Origin: an uncultured Gammaproteobacteria bacterium
Lineage (GTDB): Bacteria > Pseudomonadota > Gammaproteobacteria > Pseudomonadales > Pseudohongiellaceae
Reading direction: 5' to 3'
DNA: 23,862 nucleotides
Assembly (NCBI GenBank): GCA_937898685.1
Contig: CALEJT010000054.1
Coordinates: 1-23,862 of the forward strand
The notes under the pieces are model-generated. The model ran no database searches and was not told the origin of the DNA. It saw only the letters and a list, made by a program, of their open reading frames with translations. This document shows, one piece after another, positions 15,973-23,689 of this stretch. Numbering within the stretch: position 1 is the stretch's first letter; every line of letters begins with the position of its first letter. The translations under genes and the position numbers were made by a program.

Positions 15973-16458
15973 ATGAGCAAGAAGATCGTCATCCAAGACT
16001 TCCTAACCGCCAAACACGATCATGCGCATTGTGTGCAGGATGCCGTGGCGCAGGCGGAGGCGATCTGTGCTGAGCGTAACGAACGCTTCACACCGCTGCG
16101 TCGCACCGTGTTGGAATTGGTGTGGTCGAGTCACAAGCCTGTGAAGGCCTACGACCTTCTGGCGCAGCTGTCGCAGGTGCACGAGCGTCCCGCACCGCCC
16201 ACCGTCTATCGTGCGCTCGACTTCCTGCAGGAGGTGGGCCTCGTGCACAAGATCCAATCCCTCAACGCCTACATCGGCTGCGGAGACCCCGGCCGCCAGC
16301 ATCAGGGGCAATTCCTGATTTGCCAGCGCTGTGGTGAAGTGGCTGAACTGGATGATCCGAATATCACCGAGCGCATCGATCACAATGCCAAGCGTGTCGG
16401 TTTCAAGGTGAACGACGAGACCATCGAGATCACTGGTCTCTGCCGCGTCTGCCAATAA
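15973..16458 (+). CDS. zur: Zinc uptake regulator Zur (Fur family)
   Basis: The 161-residue Fur-family repressor binds DNA when loaded with zinc and shuts off zinc-uptake genes. The winged helix includes RFTPLRRTVLELVW (39-51) and PPTVYRALDFLQEVGLVHKI (75-94). The structural zinc site is Cys117/Cys120 and Cys157/Cys160. The sensing-site residues of E. coli Zur (His77, Cys88, His96, Glu111) align with His92, Cys103, His110 and Glu125 here, which separates it from Fur and PerR. The N-terminus has a short HDHAHC stretch. ATG 15973 begins the well-conserved part, although its ribosome binding site is weak. The Zur box of the next gene lies 78 bases after the stop. Confidence 0.92.
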   Translation: MSKKIVIQDFLTAKHDHAHCVQDAVAQAEAICAERNERFTPLRRTVLELVWSSHKPVKAYDLLAQLSQVHERPAPPTVYRALDFLQEVGLVHKIQSLNAYIGCGDPGRQHQGQFLICQRCGEVAELDDPNITERIDHNAKRVGFKVNDETIEITGLCRVCQ

Positions 16459-16513
16459 GGTTTCCCTGATCCCTCCCTGCAACGAGCTGCCGCAGCAATG
16501 CGGTGGTGGGTAT

Positions 16514-16544
16514 TTGCATTGCTGTGCGTTAGTGATGTTATATT
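16514..16544 (+). promoter_or_regulatory. Candidate promoter of the CobN-like gene
   Basis: TTGCAT (16514-16519) is followed after 19 bases by TATATT (16539-16544). The -10 box lies inside the Zur box, so bound Zur would block it. An alternative -10 shifted one base (TTATAT) gives 18-base spacing. Confidence 0.5.
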
Positions 16545-16550
16545 ATAACA
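16536..16550. promoter_or_regulatory. Zur box
   Basis: TGTTATATTATAACA is a perfect 7-1-7 palindrome matching the core of the gammaproteobacterial Zur operator (GTTATAnnATAAC type). It is 63 bases before the CobN-like start and just downstream of the zur gene itself. Zinc-loaded Zur is expected to repress here and release under zinc starvation. Confidence 0.88.
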
Positions 16551-16613
16551 AACCATTGCGAGATTTCGCCGCGAGCGACGCTCCGTTCACTGTTCTGACG
16601 AAAGGGAATTCGC

Positions 16614-19600
16614 ATGAAGCGATTCTTCGGCTGTTTGCTCTTCTGCTGCTATTCGAATTTCGTATGTGGGCAGGTCTTGAAGCTCGCCTACTTCGTGGGC
16701 GACACCCAGACTGCGACGGTGGCGACGGCACTGGAACGCCTGCAACGGGAACACCCGGAGATCGCCGCCGAGGTGGAGGTGCAAGTACTCAGTGGCGCAC
16801 AGGTGGAGGAAGCTGACGCCAAGAGTTTCGCCAAGGTCGACCTCTTGCTGCTCAGCCTACACGAACTCGAAAGCCTCGATCGCTTCGAGAAGCGGCATGG
16901 CATCGATCTGATCGCGGCCGCGCAGGAGCATGGGCAAGTCTTCGGTGTGGGAGACGGACCCTTGCCGCCGGAGCGCTACACGGAGCGCGGCGTGCTCTGG
17001 GATGACCAGCTACGCGAGTACTTTGCTTACGGCGGCGCCGACAACAGCTATGCCTTGCTCAAGTACCTGTTGCGCCATCTTGGCCACGAGGAGCTCGAAG
17101 TCCCGTCACCTATGGCCAACCCGGATTCTGGCTACTACCACCCCGATGCAACGCCGACGCCGCTGTTCGCCACTTGGGACGCATTCGAGCGCTGGCAACG
17201 GGAAGCAGGGAAGGTAGCCGATGAGGCCATCCGTGTCGCCGTGGGATTCTATAGCTCCTACTACGACAACGGTGACATGGCAGTGATCGATGCGGTGATC
17301 CGTGCCATCGAAGCACGGGGTGCGACGGCGATTCCATTCTTCGGCTATCCCGATGAAGTCGCCTATCGCGACCTGCTGTTGGATGAGCGGGGCCGCAGCC
17401 GTGCCGACGTGGTGATGGCCTTTTCGCTGCGCTTTGCACAACCGGCCACGGCGGCAGTCCTGGCTCAGATCGATGTCCCGATCATCAATCTGATCACGCT
17501 CTACGGTCGCAGTGCCGCCGAGTGGCGGCAATCGCGTGAAGGACTCACGACTTTCGAGGGAACCTTCCAGATGGCGATGCCGGAACTGGCAGGCTTGGTG
17601 GCACCCACGGTGGTCGGCAGTCTCGAAACGGTGCGCCACGCGACGAGTGGTCTCACCATAGTGGCCAACCGTCCGATACCCGAGCAGGTGGAGCATGCCG
17701 TGGAGCGCGCTTTTGCCCATGCGAGCCTGCGCCGCAAGCCGAATGCCGAGAAGAAGCTCGCGCTCTTCTACTACAGCTATCCGCCCGGCCGCGCATCGAT
17801 CGGAGCGAGCTATCTCAACGTGCCGGAATCGTTGGCGGTGATTCTGCAAAGCTTACGCGAGGCCGGTTATGACACAGGGTCCTCTTCCCTGGATGCCGAC
17901 GACATTCTCGACGCCATGACCTCGCAGGCCTACAACGTGGCGAGCAATGCGCCGGGCGAACTGCAAACCATGCTGCAGCGCGGCGATGCGGTGCGCGTTT
18001 CGCAGGAGCAGTATCGCGAGTGGTTGGAGCAACTTCCTGCGGAATTGCGCAACAAGATCAATCGCGATTGGGGCGAACCGGAATCAGCGACGCTGATGAC
18101 CGAGTACGGCGAGAACGGAAGCAATTTCGTGATTCCACGGTTGCAGTTCGGCAAGGTCATCGTGCTGCCGCAACCCTTGCGCGGTTGGGGCGAAGACCTC
18201 GAAAAGCTCTACCACGCGCAGGATCTCGCGCCACCGCATCAGTACGTTGCCACCTACGAATGGTTGCGCCGCAGCGTTGGTGTGGATGCCTTCATCCATC
18301 TCGGCACGCACGGCACGCTCGAATGGTTGGACGGCAAGGACAGCGGTTTGTCGCTCGACGATGCGCCGGAAGCCCTGCTTGGCGCGGTACCGAATTTCTA
18401 CGTGTACAACGTCGATGTCGTCGGCGAAGGCCTCGTGGCGCGCCGCCGCGGCGCTGCGGCTATCGTGGACCACATGACCCCTCCCTTCACGGAAGCGGGT
18501 ATCTATGGCGAGTTCGCCAGCTTGAACGAAGCCATCGAGGAATATCAGCTCAATCTGAACAAGAATCCCGAACTGAGCGCGCTCTATGCCGAGCAAATTC
18601 GGGAAAGCATCGAGTCGCTGGGACTTGCGGCGCCGCTCGGCCTGCCCGCCACGGACCGCGACCTCAGCTTGAACCAGGACACGATAGGGCGTCTGCAGGA
18701 CCATATTCTGGAACTAAAAGCGCAGAAACTTCCTTACGGCCTGCACACTTTCGGTCGTCTGCCACCAGAAGATCAGGTAGACGCCACCGTTGCAGCCATC
18801 GTCGACACGGATCCGACGCTGAGTGGCGAGAAAGCCGCCGCCCTGGCCAGAGACATGCGGCAGCGTATCGAGCTATCGGCCGAACGTGAGACAACCAGTC
18901 TCTTGCGCGCGCTCTCTGGTGCCTATCTCCCAGGCGGCAGCGGCGGCGAGCCCATCCGCAATCCCGAAGCCTACCCCACGGGCAAGAACTTCTACGGCAT
19001 CGATCCCAACAAGGTTCCCAAGAAACTTTCCTGGGAGCTGGGTGTGAAACTGGCGGAGGAGATGCTCGCCACCCATCTTGCGGAAAACGGGCGCTATCCG
19101 GCCAAGGTGTCCTTCGTGATCTGGGGCGGCGAAACCCTGCGCCATGAGGGGGTGCTGGAAGCGCAGATCCTGCACCTGTTGGGCACGCGCCCGGTGTGGG
19201 ACAACCGCGACAGAGTGGTCGACATCGAAGTCGTACCTCGCAGCCAACTGCAACGCCCGCGTGTGGACATCGTCATCGCCAGCGCCGCCGAAGGCATGTT
19301 CGGCAACTTGACCCAATTGCTGGACAAGGCCGCGCAGCAAGTGAAGAACTTGGACGAAGTGGACAACTTCGTGCGTCAGCATTTTCTCGCCACACGTGCC
19401 GCACTGATCGGCAAAGGATATTCGGCGGAAGAAGCGGAACGCATGGCAGGTGTGCGCATCTTCGACGAACCACCGGGCAGTCACAACCTCAATACCGCCC
19501 GCATCGCCAGCGCCAGCGGCACCTGGGATAGCGATCTCGGCATGGCCAACGACTACATCAAGAAGATGGGCCACGGTTTCGGCAACGGCTTCTGGGGCGA

Positions 19601-20576
19601 GCCGATGGAGGACGCGTTCCGTCTCACGCTTGCCGGTGTCGAGAAGGTCGTTCACAGCAGTTCTTCCAATCTCTATGGCACGCTCGATAACGACGACTTC
19701 TTCATGTACATGGGTGGCCTCGCCGCTGCAGTACGCAGCATCGATGGCACTACCCCCGCCATGTTGGTAACGGACACCCGCGATCCGCGCAGAGCCAGAT
19801 TGACCGGCATCAATGAATTCATCGCCACCGAGTTCCGCTCGCGTTACGTCAATCCACGCTGGATCGCCGGCATGCAGGAGGAAGGCTACGCCGGCGCAGC
19901 AGAAATGACGCGGTTCGTTGAGTCCTTGTGGGGCTGGGATGTCACCGTATCGGAAGTCATTGACGAAGACATGTGGAACGAGGTGTTCGAAGTCTATGTC
20001 GCGGATAAGTATGAGCTCGCGTTACGCGAGTTCTTCGACGCGCACTCACCTCATGCCCATCAGGCACTCACGGCGCGCATGTTGGAAACGATCCGCAAGG
20101 GCTATTGGCAGGCCGATGCGGCGCAGACGGCCACCCTTGTCGAAGACTATCTGGAGAGCGTGGCGCGTCATGGCATCGGGTGCGGCGAGCAGACCTGCGC
20201 CAATCCGCGGCTGCTGCAATTCATCGTGCAGGAAGCCGTGGCAGCAGGACTATCTGAAACGCTCATCGCCGATTTCGAGACGCAGTTGCAAGAAGTGCTT
20301 GGTGCCGATCTCGCCGTGCGGGTGCAGGAACTCGAAACCTTCGTGGCGGAGAACGAAGCGCGCCTGGAGCGTAGACAGGCCGCTGCCATGGCAGGCCGAG
20401 CGCCAGTGGCGGTGCAGGGCTATGCGATGCAGCGGATAGAAAGAACCTCATCCTCTCCGGCGCGACTCCCGTCCCCGTCATCCAAGGACTCCTTCTGGTG
20501 GCAATCGCTGGTTGTGATCTTGCTGCTTTCATGGCGCTGGCATCACCGTAGAAGACTGACTCGCACCGATCTGTAG
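16614..20576 (+). CDS. Periplasmic, membrane-anchored CobN/BchH-type chelatase subunit
   Basis: This 1320-residue protein belongs to the CobN/magnesium-chelatase H family, large subunits that hold a tetrapyrrole for metal insertion. The core signature HLGTHGTLEWLDGK has His562, His566, Glu570 and Trp571. YPTGKNFYGIDPNKVPKKLSWELG follows near 790, and FDEPPGSHNLN, DSDLGMANDYIKK, NDDFFMYMGGL and RYVNPRWIAGMQEEGY lie in the C-terminal half. Unlike biosynthetic CobN it has a signal peptide (1-19, cut VCG-Q) and a C-terminal helix (about 1298-1313) followed by basic residues, so the body should lie in the periplasm. CGEQTC (1190-1195) may bind metal or form a disulfide. No CobS/CobT-type ATPase is nearby. 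It sits under a Zur box, so zinc or metallophore handling is more likely than cobalamin synthesis. AAAGGGA precedes the start. Confidence 0.9.
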   Translation: MKRFFGCLLFCCYSNFVCGQVLKLAYFVGDTQTATVATALERLQREHPEIAAEVEVQVLSGAQVEEADAKSFAKVDLLLLSLHELESLDRFEKRHGIDLIAAAQEHGQVFGVGDGPLPPERYTERGVLWDDQLREYFAYGGADNSYALLKYLLRHLGHEELEVPSPMANPDSGYYHPDATPTPLFATWDAFERWQREAGKVADEAIRVAVGFYSSYYDNGDMAVIDAVIRAIEARGATAIPFFGYPDEVAYRDLLLDERGRSRADVVMAFSLRFAQPATAAVLAQIDVPIINLITLYGRSAAEWRQSREGLTTFEGTFQMAMPELAGLVAPTVVGSLETVRHATSGLTIVANRPIPEQVEHAVERAFAHASLRRKPNAEKKLALFYYSYPPGRASIGASYLNVPESLAVILQSLREAGYDTGSSSLDADDILDAMTSQAYNVASNAPGELQTMLQRGDAVRVSQEQYREWLEQLPAELRNKINRDWGEPESATLMTEYGENGSNFVIPRLQFGKVIVLPQPLRGWGEDLEKLYHAQDLAPPHQYVATYEWLRRSVGVDAFIHLGTHGTLEWLDGKDSGLSLDDAPEALLGAVPNFYVYNVDVVGEGLVARRRGAAAIVDHMTPPFTEAGIYGEFASLNEAIEEYQLNLNKNPELSALYAEQIRESIESLGLAAPLGLPATDRDLSLNQDTIGRLQDHILELKAQKLPYGLHTFGRLPPEDQVDATVAAIVDTDPTLSGEKAAALARDMRQRIELSAERETTSLLRALSGAYLPGGSGGEPIRNPEAYPTGKNFYGIDPNKVPKKLSWELGVKLAEEMLATHLAENGRYPAKVSFVIWGGETLRHEGVLEAQILHLLGTRPVWDNRDRVVDIEVVPRSQLQRPRVDIVIASAAEGMFGNLTQLLDKAAQQVKNLDEVDNFVRQHFLATRAALIGKGYSAEEAERMAGVRIFDEPPGSHNLNTARIASASGTWDSDLGMANDYIKKMGHGFGNGFWGEPMEDAFRLTLAGVEKVVHSSSSNLYGTLDNDDFFMYMGGLAAAVRSIDGTTPAMLVTDTRDPRRARLTGINEFIATEFRSRYVNPRWIAGMQEEGYAGAAEMTRFVESLWGWDVTVSEVIDEDMWNEVFEVYVADKYELALREFFDAHSPHAHQALTARMLETIRKGYWQADAAQTATLVEDYLESVARHGIGCGEQTCANPRLLQFIVQEAVAAGLSETLIADFETQLQEVLGADLAVRVQELETFVAENEARLERRQAAAMAGRAPVAVQGYAMQRIERTSSSPARLPSPSSKDSFWWQSLVVILLLSWRWHHRRRLTRTDL

Positions 20577-20612
20577 CAAGCTTTGGCACAGCGCTTGCTC
20601 CGTTCGACTCGA

Positions 20613-20630
20613 GCGCATGTTCGCATGCGC
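20613..20630. repeat. Perfect hairpin with TTCG loop between the CobN-like and ABC genes
   Basis: GCGCATG (20613-20619), TTCG and CATGCGC (20624-20630) form a 7-base stem with a stable tetraloop, 37 bases after the CobN-like stop. No T run follows. It could protect the upstream message or cause partial termination that sets the ratio between the two genes. Confidence 0.45.
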
Positions 20631-20664
20631 AATGAAGGTGAACTTGGCACTGATCTGGGCTCGT

Positions 20665-20677
20665 GTTGCACTGCAAC
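20665..20677. promoter_or_regulatory. Palindrome GTTGCA-C-TGCAAC, possible second operator
   Basis: The perfect 6-1-6 palindrome lies about 83 bases before the ABC ATPase start. Its outer bases and spacing (GTT...AAC around a single central base) match the Zur box at 16536, but the inner bases differ. It could be a weak Zur site or the target of another regulator. Confidence 0.3.
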
Positions 20678-20759
20678 GAGTGCAGGTTCGTGCAAAGCGC
20701 ACCCAAACGGTGCCGGCCTTCGTGAGGGCGAAGCGGAACCTTGGCAGAACACAGTGGTG

Positions 20760-21452
20760 ATGAACGCAATGGTGAAAGTGGAGGGACTGACCTATACCTG
20801 GCCGCAGCAACAGAAGCCCTGTCTGAACGGACTCAACTTCAGCGCAGAGGCCGGTGAGAAGGTCTTCGTGGTCGGTGCTTCGGGTTCGGGCAAATCGACG
20901 TTCCTGAACCTGCTCGCCGGCATTCTGCGGCCGCAGCGCGGGCGCATCTTCATCGGTGGTACGGAACTCAACAACCTGAGTGCGCGCGAGCTCGATCGTT
21001 TCCGGGCGCGCCACATCGGACTCATCTTCCAGCAGTTCAACCTGATCCCCTATCTCGATGTGGCGACGAACATCCGCCTTGCCGTGCACTTCGGCGCGGG
21101 TAATCGGCTCGAAGACGCACGGGTGGCCGCCTTGTTGGAGGAGCTGCAATTGGATCCGGCGCTCGCCACACGGAGCGCGAGCGAGCTCAGCGTGGGTCAA
21201 CAACAGCGTGTGGCGGTGGCGCGGGCGCTGGTCAATCAACCGCGCGTGATCATTGCCGACGAGCCGACCTCCGCACTCGATGCCGACAGTCAGGATGCCT
21301 TCATACAGCTCTTACGCAAGGTCAGCAGCGACAGCGGTGCCACCGTGATCTTCGTCAGTCACGATCGGCGCCTGAGTGAACATTTCGATCGCGTGGTGGA
21401 ATTACGGGCGCTGCAGAGTAGCGGAGTAGGGGCGCGCGATGTTGCTGCTTGA
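20760..21452 (+). CDS. ABC transporter ATP-binding protein, MacB/LolD type
   Basis: This 230-residue ATPase is predicted to power the FtsX-type permease encoded next to it. Walker A is GASGSGKS (39-46), the Q-loop is IFQQFNLIPYLD (89-100), the signature is LSVGQQQR (143-150) and Walker B is VIIADEPTSALD (163-174), followed by the switch His in VSHDRR. FNLIPYLDVATNI is characteristic of the MacB/LolD subfamily. The start is uncertain: ATG 20760, ATG 20769 and more upstream codons are in frame. I chose 20760 because conserved sequence begins just after it. Its end overlaps the permease start by 14 bases, indicating translational coupling. Confidence 0.92.
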   Translation: MNAMVKVEGLTYTWPQQQKPCLNGLNFSAEAGEKVFVVGASGSGKSTFLNLLAGILRPQRGRIFIGGTELNNLSARELDRFRARHIGLIFQQFNLIPYLDVATNIRLAVHFGAGNRLEDARVAALLEELQLDPALATRSASELSVGQQQRVAVARALVNQPRVIIADEPTSALDADSQDAFIQLLRKVSSDSGATVIFVSHDRRLSEHFDRVVELRALQSSGVGARDVAA

Positions 21453-22701
21453 GTTGGCCTGGCAGAGTCTGCGCGATCGCAAGAGCAGCGTGCTGCTGAC
21501 CCTGTTGTCACTGAGCTTGAGCGTGATGGTGGTGCTGGGGGTGGAGAACATCCGTGCGCAGACACGTCAGAGTTTCACCCGCACCGTCGCCGGCGTGGAC
21601 TTGATCGTCGGTGCACGTACGAGTCAGTTGAATCTTCTGCTGGCTTCGGTGTTTCGTATCGGCAATGTCAGCACTGCGCTCAGTTGGCAGAGCTACGAAC
21701 TCATCCAACAGGATGGTCGCGTCGCCTGGGCCATTCCCTTGGCGCTCGGTGATTCACACCGTGGCTTTCGCGTGGTGGGCACTACCGCTGAGTACTTCAG
21801 GCATTTCCGCTATGGGGATCAGCAGCAGTTGAGTCTGCGCGAGGGCGATGCTGGTTTCGCCGCGGTGGACTCGGCCGTGCTCGGTGCCGACGTGGCGCGC
21901 AGTCTCGGTTATTCACTGGGCGATGAGCTGGTACTCAATCACGGCCTCGGTGAAATCAGCTTTTCGCAGCACACGGATCATCCCTTTCACGTCACCGGCA
22001 TTCTTGCGCCCACGGGCACGCCGGTGGATCAAGGCATCTACATCTCGCTGCAGGGCATGGCGGCGAGCCATCGCCAGTGGCAGCACGGCGTACACATCCC
22101 GGGCTCGGCACCGCAACTGTCCGAACACGAGTTGGGGCATCTGGAACCCGATGAAGTCAGTGCGGTATTGGTGGGACTCAAGTCGCGTGCCGCGGTCTTT
22201 GCGCTGCAACGCGACGTCAACGAATACAAGGGTGAGGCACTGAGCGCGATTCTGCCGGGTGTGGCGCTGGCGGAACTGTGGCAGAGCATGCGCCTCGTCG
22301 AAGGCGTGCTCACTGTGATTTCGGGCGTGGTGCTCATCGCGTCGCTACTGGGACTGGCGACGATGTTGCTGGCCTCGATGCACCAGCGGCAGCGCGAACT
22401 GGCGCTCTATCGTGCCATCGGGGCGCGGCCGAGTTTTCTGTTGCTATTGATCGAATTCGAAGCCTTGCTCCTGACCATCGGTGGCCTCGTGGTCGGCTTC
22501 GGTGGCACTGCGCTGTTGCAGGCCGCAGTAGCACCCTGGTTGCAGCGTCAGTACGGATTGAGTCTCAGCAGCTTGCCCTGGACCGAGAGTACGGCGCTCT
22601 ACGTTGGCATCGTGCTCGCCGCCGCTGCGCTGTTGGCGCTGGTGCCGGCGTTTTCCGCCTATCGCCGTTCCCTCGGCAATGCGCTCACGGCTCGCGGTTG
22701 A
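21439..22701 (+). CDS. FtsX/MacB-type ABC permease
   Basis: This 420-residue inner-membrane protein has the FtsX-family plan. One N-terminal helix (about 17-36) is followed by a large periplasmic domain (about 45-280), then three helices (about 287-312, 333-360 and 384-408) with the conserved MHQRQRELALYRAIGARPSFLLLLIEFEALLL coupling segment between the second and third. The periplasmic part contains a His cluster (FSQHTDHPFHVTG), possibly for metal. Such permeases usually move lipoproteins or transmit force rather than import small solutes. Related Pseudomonas and Vibrio zinc-starvation loci pair a permease of this type with a DUF3299 protein, as here. Confidence 0.9.
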   Translation: MLLLELAWQSLRDRKSSVLLTLLSLSLSVMVVLGVENIRAQTRQSFTRTVAGVDLIVGARTSQLNLLLASVFRIGNVSTALSWQSYELIQQDGRVAWAIPLALGDSHRGFRVVGTTAEYFRHFRYGDQQQLSLREGDAGFAAVDSAVLGADVARSLGYSLGDELVLNHGLGEISFSQHTDHPFHVTGILAPTGTPVDQGIYISLQGMAASHRQWQHGVHIPGSAPQLSEHELGHLEPDEVSAVLVGLKSRAAVFALQRDVNEYKGEALSAILPGVALAELWQSMRLVEGVLTVISGVVLIASLLGLATMLLASMHQRQRELALYRAIGARPSFLLLLIEFEALLLTIGGLVVGFGGTALLQAAVAPWLQRQYGLSLSSLPWTESTALYVGIVLAAAALLALVPAFSAYRRSLGNALTARG

Positions 22702-22714
22702 GCCGTGAGCGTTT
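22683..22714 (+). terminator. Hairpin overlapping the permease stop, probable terminator
   Basis: An 11-base perfect stem, GCTCACGGCTC (22683-22693) / GAGCCGTGAGC (22700-22710), with loop GCGGTT includes the stop codon TGA (22699-22701). Only a short GTTTC follows, so termination may be partial. It separates the convergent permease and DUF3299 genes. Confidence 0.6.
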
Positions 22715-22717
22715 CAC

Positions 22718-23305
22718 TCAACGTGCCTGGTAGAGCTCCACCGCAGCGGCATCCAAGCGATAGGCCGACAAGGCCGTGTCGTTGCTCGTGATGCTGGTGC
22801 TGAGTTTGCCCTGTACCGTGTAGGGCTCGAAGATCGACGCGAGCGGCAAGCCCTCGGGATAGGACACGAAGATGATCTGATTCGGCGGCGGCGGTGGCAC
22901 GTGGATGCAGGCGCCGAAATAGGGGACGAGGAAGAATTCCGTCACCGCTTCGTTGGCGTCATAGGTCAGCGGTACCACGAAGCCGGGCAGTTCGACTTCC
23001 TTGCCATCGAGCTCCTCACGCACCGCGGTCGAAAGCAGTGCTTCTTCGAAGCGGCTGCCCAGGCCTGAATTGGTCTCGAGATAGGAACTGGCATCGAGTG
23101 AGGTTTGTGGACCTCCGAAATCACCACCGTCATGCGTGAGCGGCGGTGCACTCATCAGCGCTTCATAGTCCTCGGGTGGTAACAATGCCACCCATTCCAA
23201 TTTCTCGTAGGTCTGTGCGCTGGCGGACAAGCCAATGGCACAGAAGCCTACAGCCAGCAGCAACTTGTGGAGCGAAGCTTGGGTGGATTTACGGACGATG
23301 GTCAT
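22718..23305 (-). CDS. Exported DUF3299 protein
   Basis: This 195-residue protein has a signal peptide (1-30, cut after ASA-Q) and a DUF3299 domain: VELPGFVVPLTYDANEAVTEFFLVPYFGACIHVPPPPPNQ (split here as about 104-143), including Cys133, His135 and five consecutive prolines. The function of DUF3299 is not established. Members often neighbour FtsX-type ABC genes in zinc-starvation loci, as here. It is on the opposite strand from the ABC genes, so it needs its own promoter, and I find no Zur box upstream of it. I chose the start at 23305 because AGGA precedes it at nine bases and the signal peptide begins there. Upstream residues in the same frame look non-native. Confidence 0.88.
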   Translation of the reverse strand: MTIVRKSTQASLHKLLLAVGFCAIGLSASAQTYEKLEWVALLPPEDYEALMSAPPLTHDGGDFGGPQTSLDASSYLETNSGLGSRFEEALLSTAVREELDGKEVELPGFVVPLTYDANEAVTEFFLVPYFGACIHVPPPPPNQIIFVSYPEGLPLASIFEPYTVQGKLSTSITSNDTALSAYRLDAAAVELYQAR

Positions 23306-23689
23306 GGCGATCGTTCCTAACACTTGGTGTGGATTCGCCAAAGTTAAGCAAGATCGATGCCTGCCCCGCTTTGAATCAGAACTGCACGGTCGCGATCCAT
23401 TCTGGCGGTTTTTGGCCGATTCCTCGTGGTGCACCGCGTAGCAAAGTGCAGCATAGAGGCCTCAACCCATCGAAAACGGCTCTGACACAAGCACAGCGAT
23501 AGTGCGCGAGCTGTGTCGTTGCGGTGCGTTTCACTGCTTTCAGGCGCCATCGACGCAGCCAAATCGTCGCGAAAGCACGTAATTTGGCGCTTGGCATGCT
23601 TCATGCAATTTCTTTGCTCGTAATGCCGGTGCGCGGGAAGTGGCGTGGCCGGTATCTAAATCTCCCAAGCTCACAACTGGAGTCCCCGC
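23306..23689. other. Divergent intergenic region of 384 bases
   Basis: The region separates the DUF3299 gene (-) from the partial gene at 23690 (+). I see no supported gene, tRNA or repeat. It holds the sigma-54-like element at 23592 and GGAG (23679-23682) as the ribosome binding site of the next gene. No Zur palindrome was found by eye. Confidence 0.5.
23592..23607 (+). promoter_or_regulatory. Candidate sigma-54 promoter
   Basis: TGGCAT-GCTTC-ATGCA fits the -24/-12 consensus TGGCAC-N5-TTGCA at 9 of 11 positions, with GG (23593-23594) and GC (23605-23606) at the required spacing. The start of transcription would fall near 23618, about 70 bases before ATG 23690. No enhancer-binding protein gene is in the window. 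Confidence 0.4.

Noticed and set aside
16614..20576. Reading the large CobN-like gene as the cobalamin cobaltochelatase
   Set aside because: It has a signal peptide, a C-terminal anchor, a Zur box and no cob genes around it.
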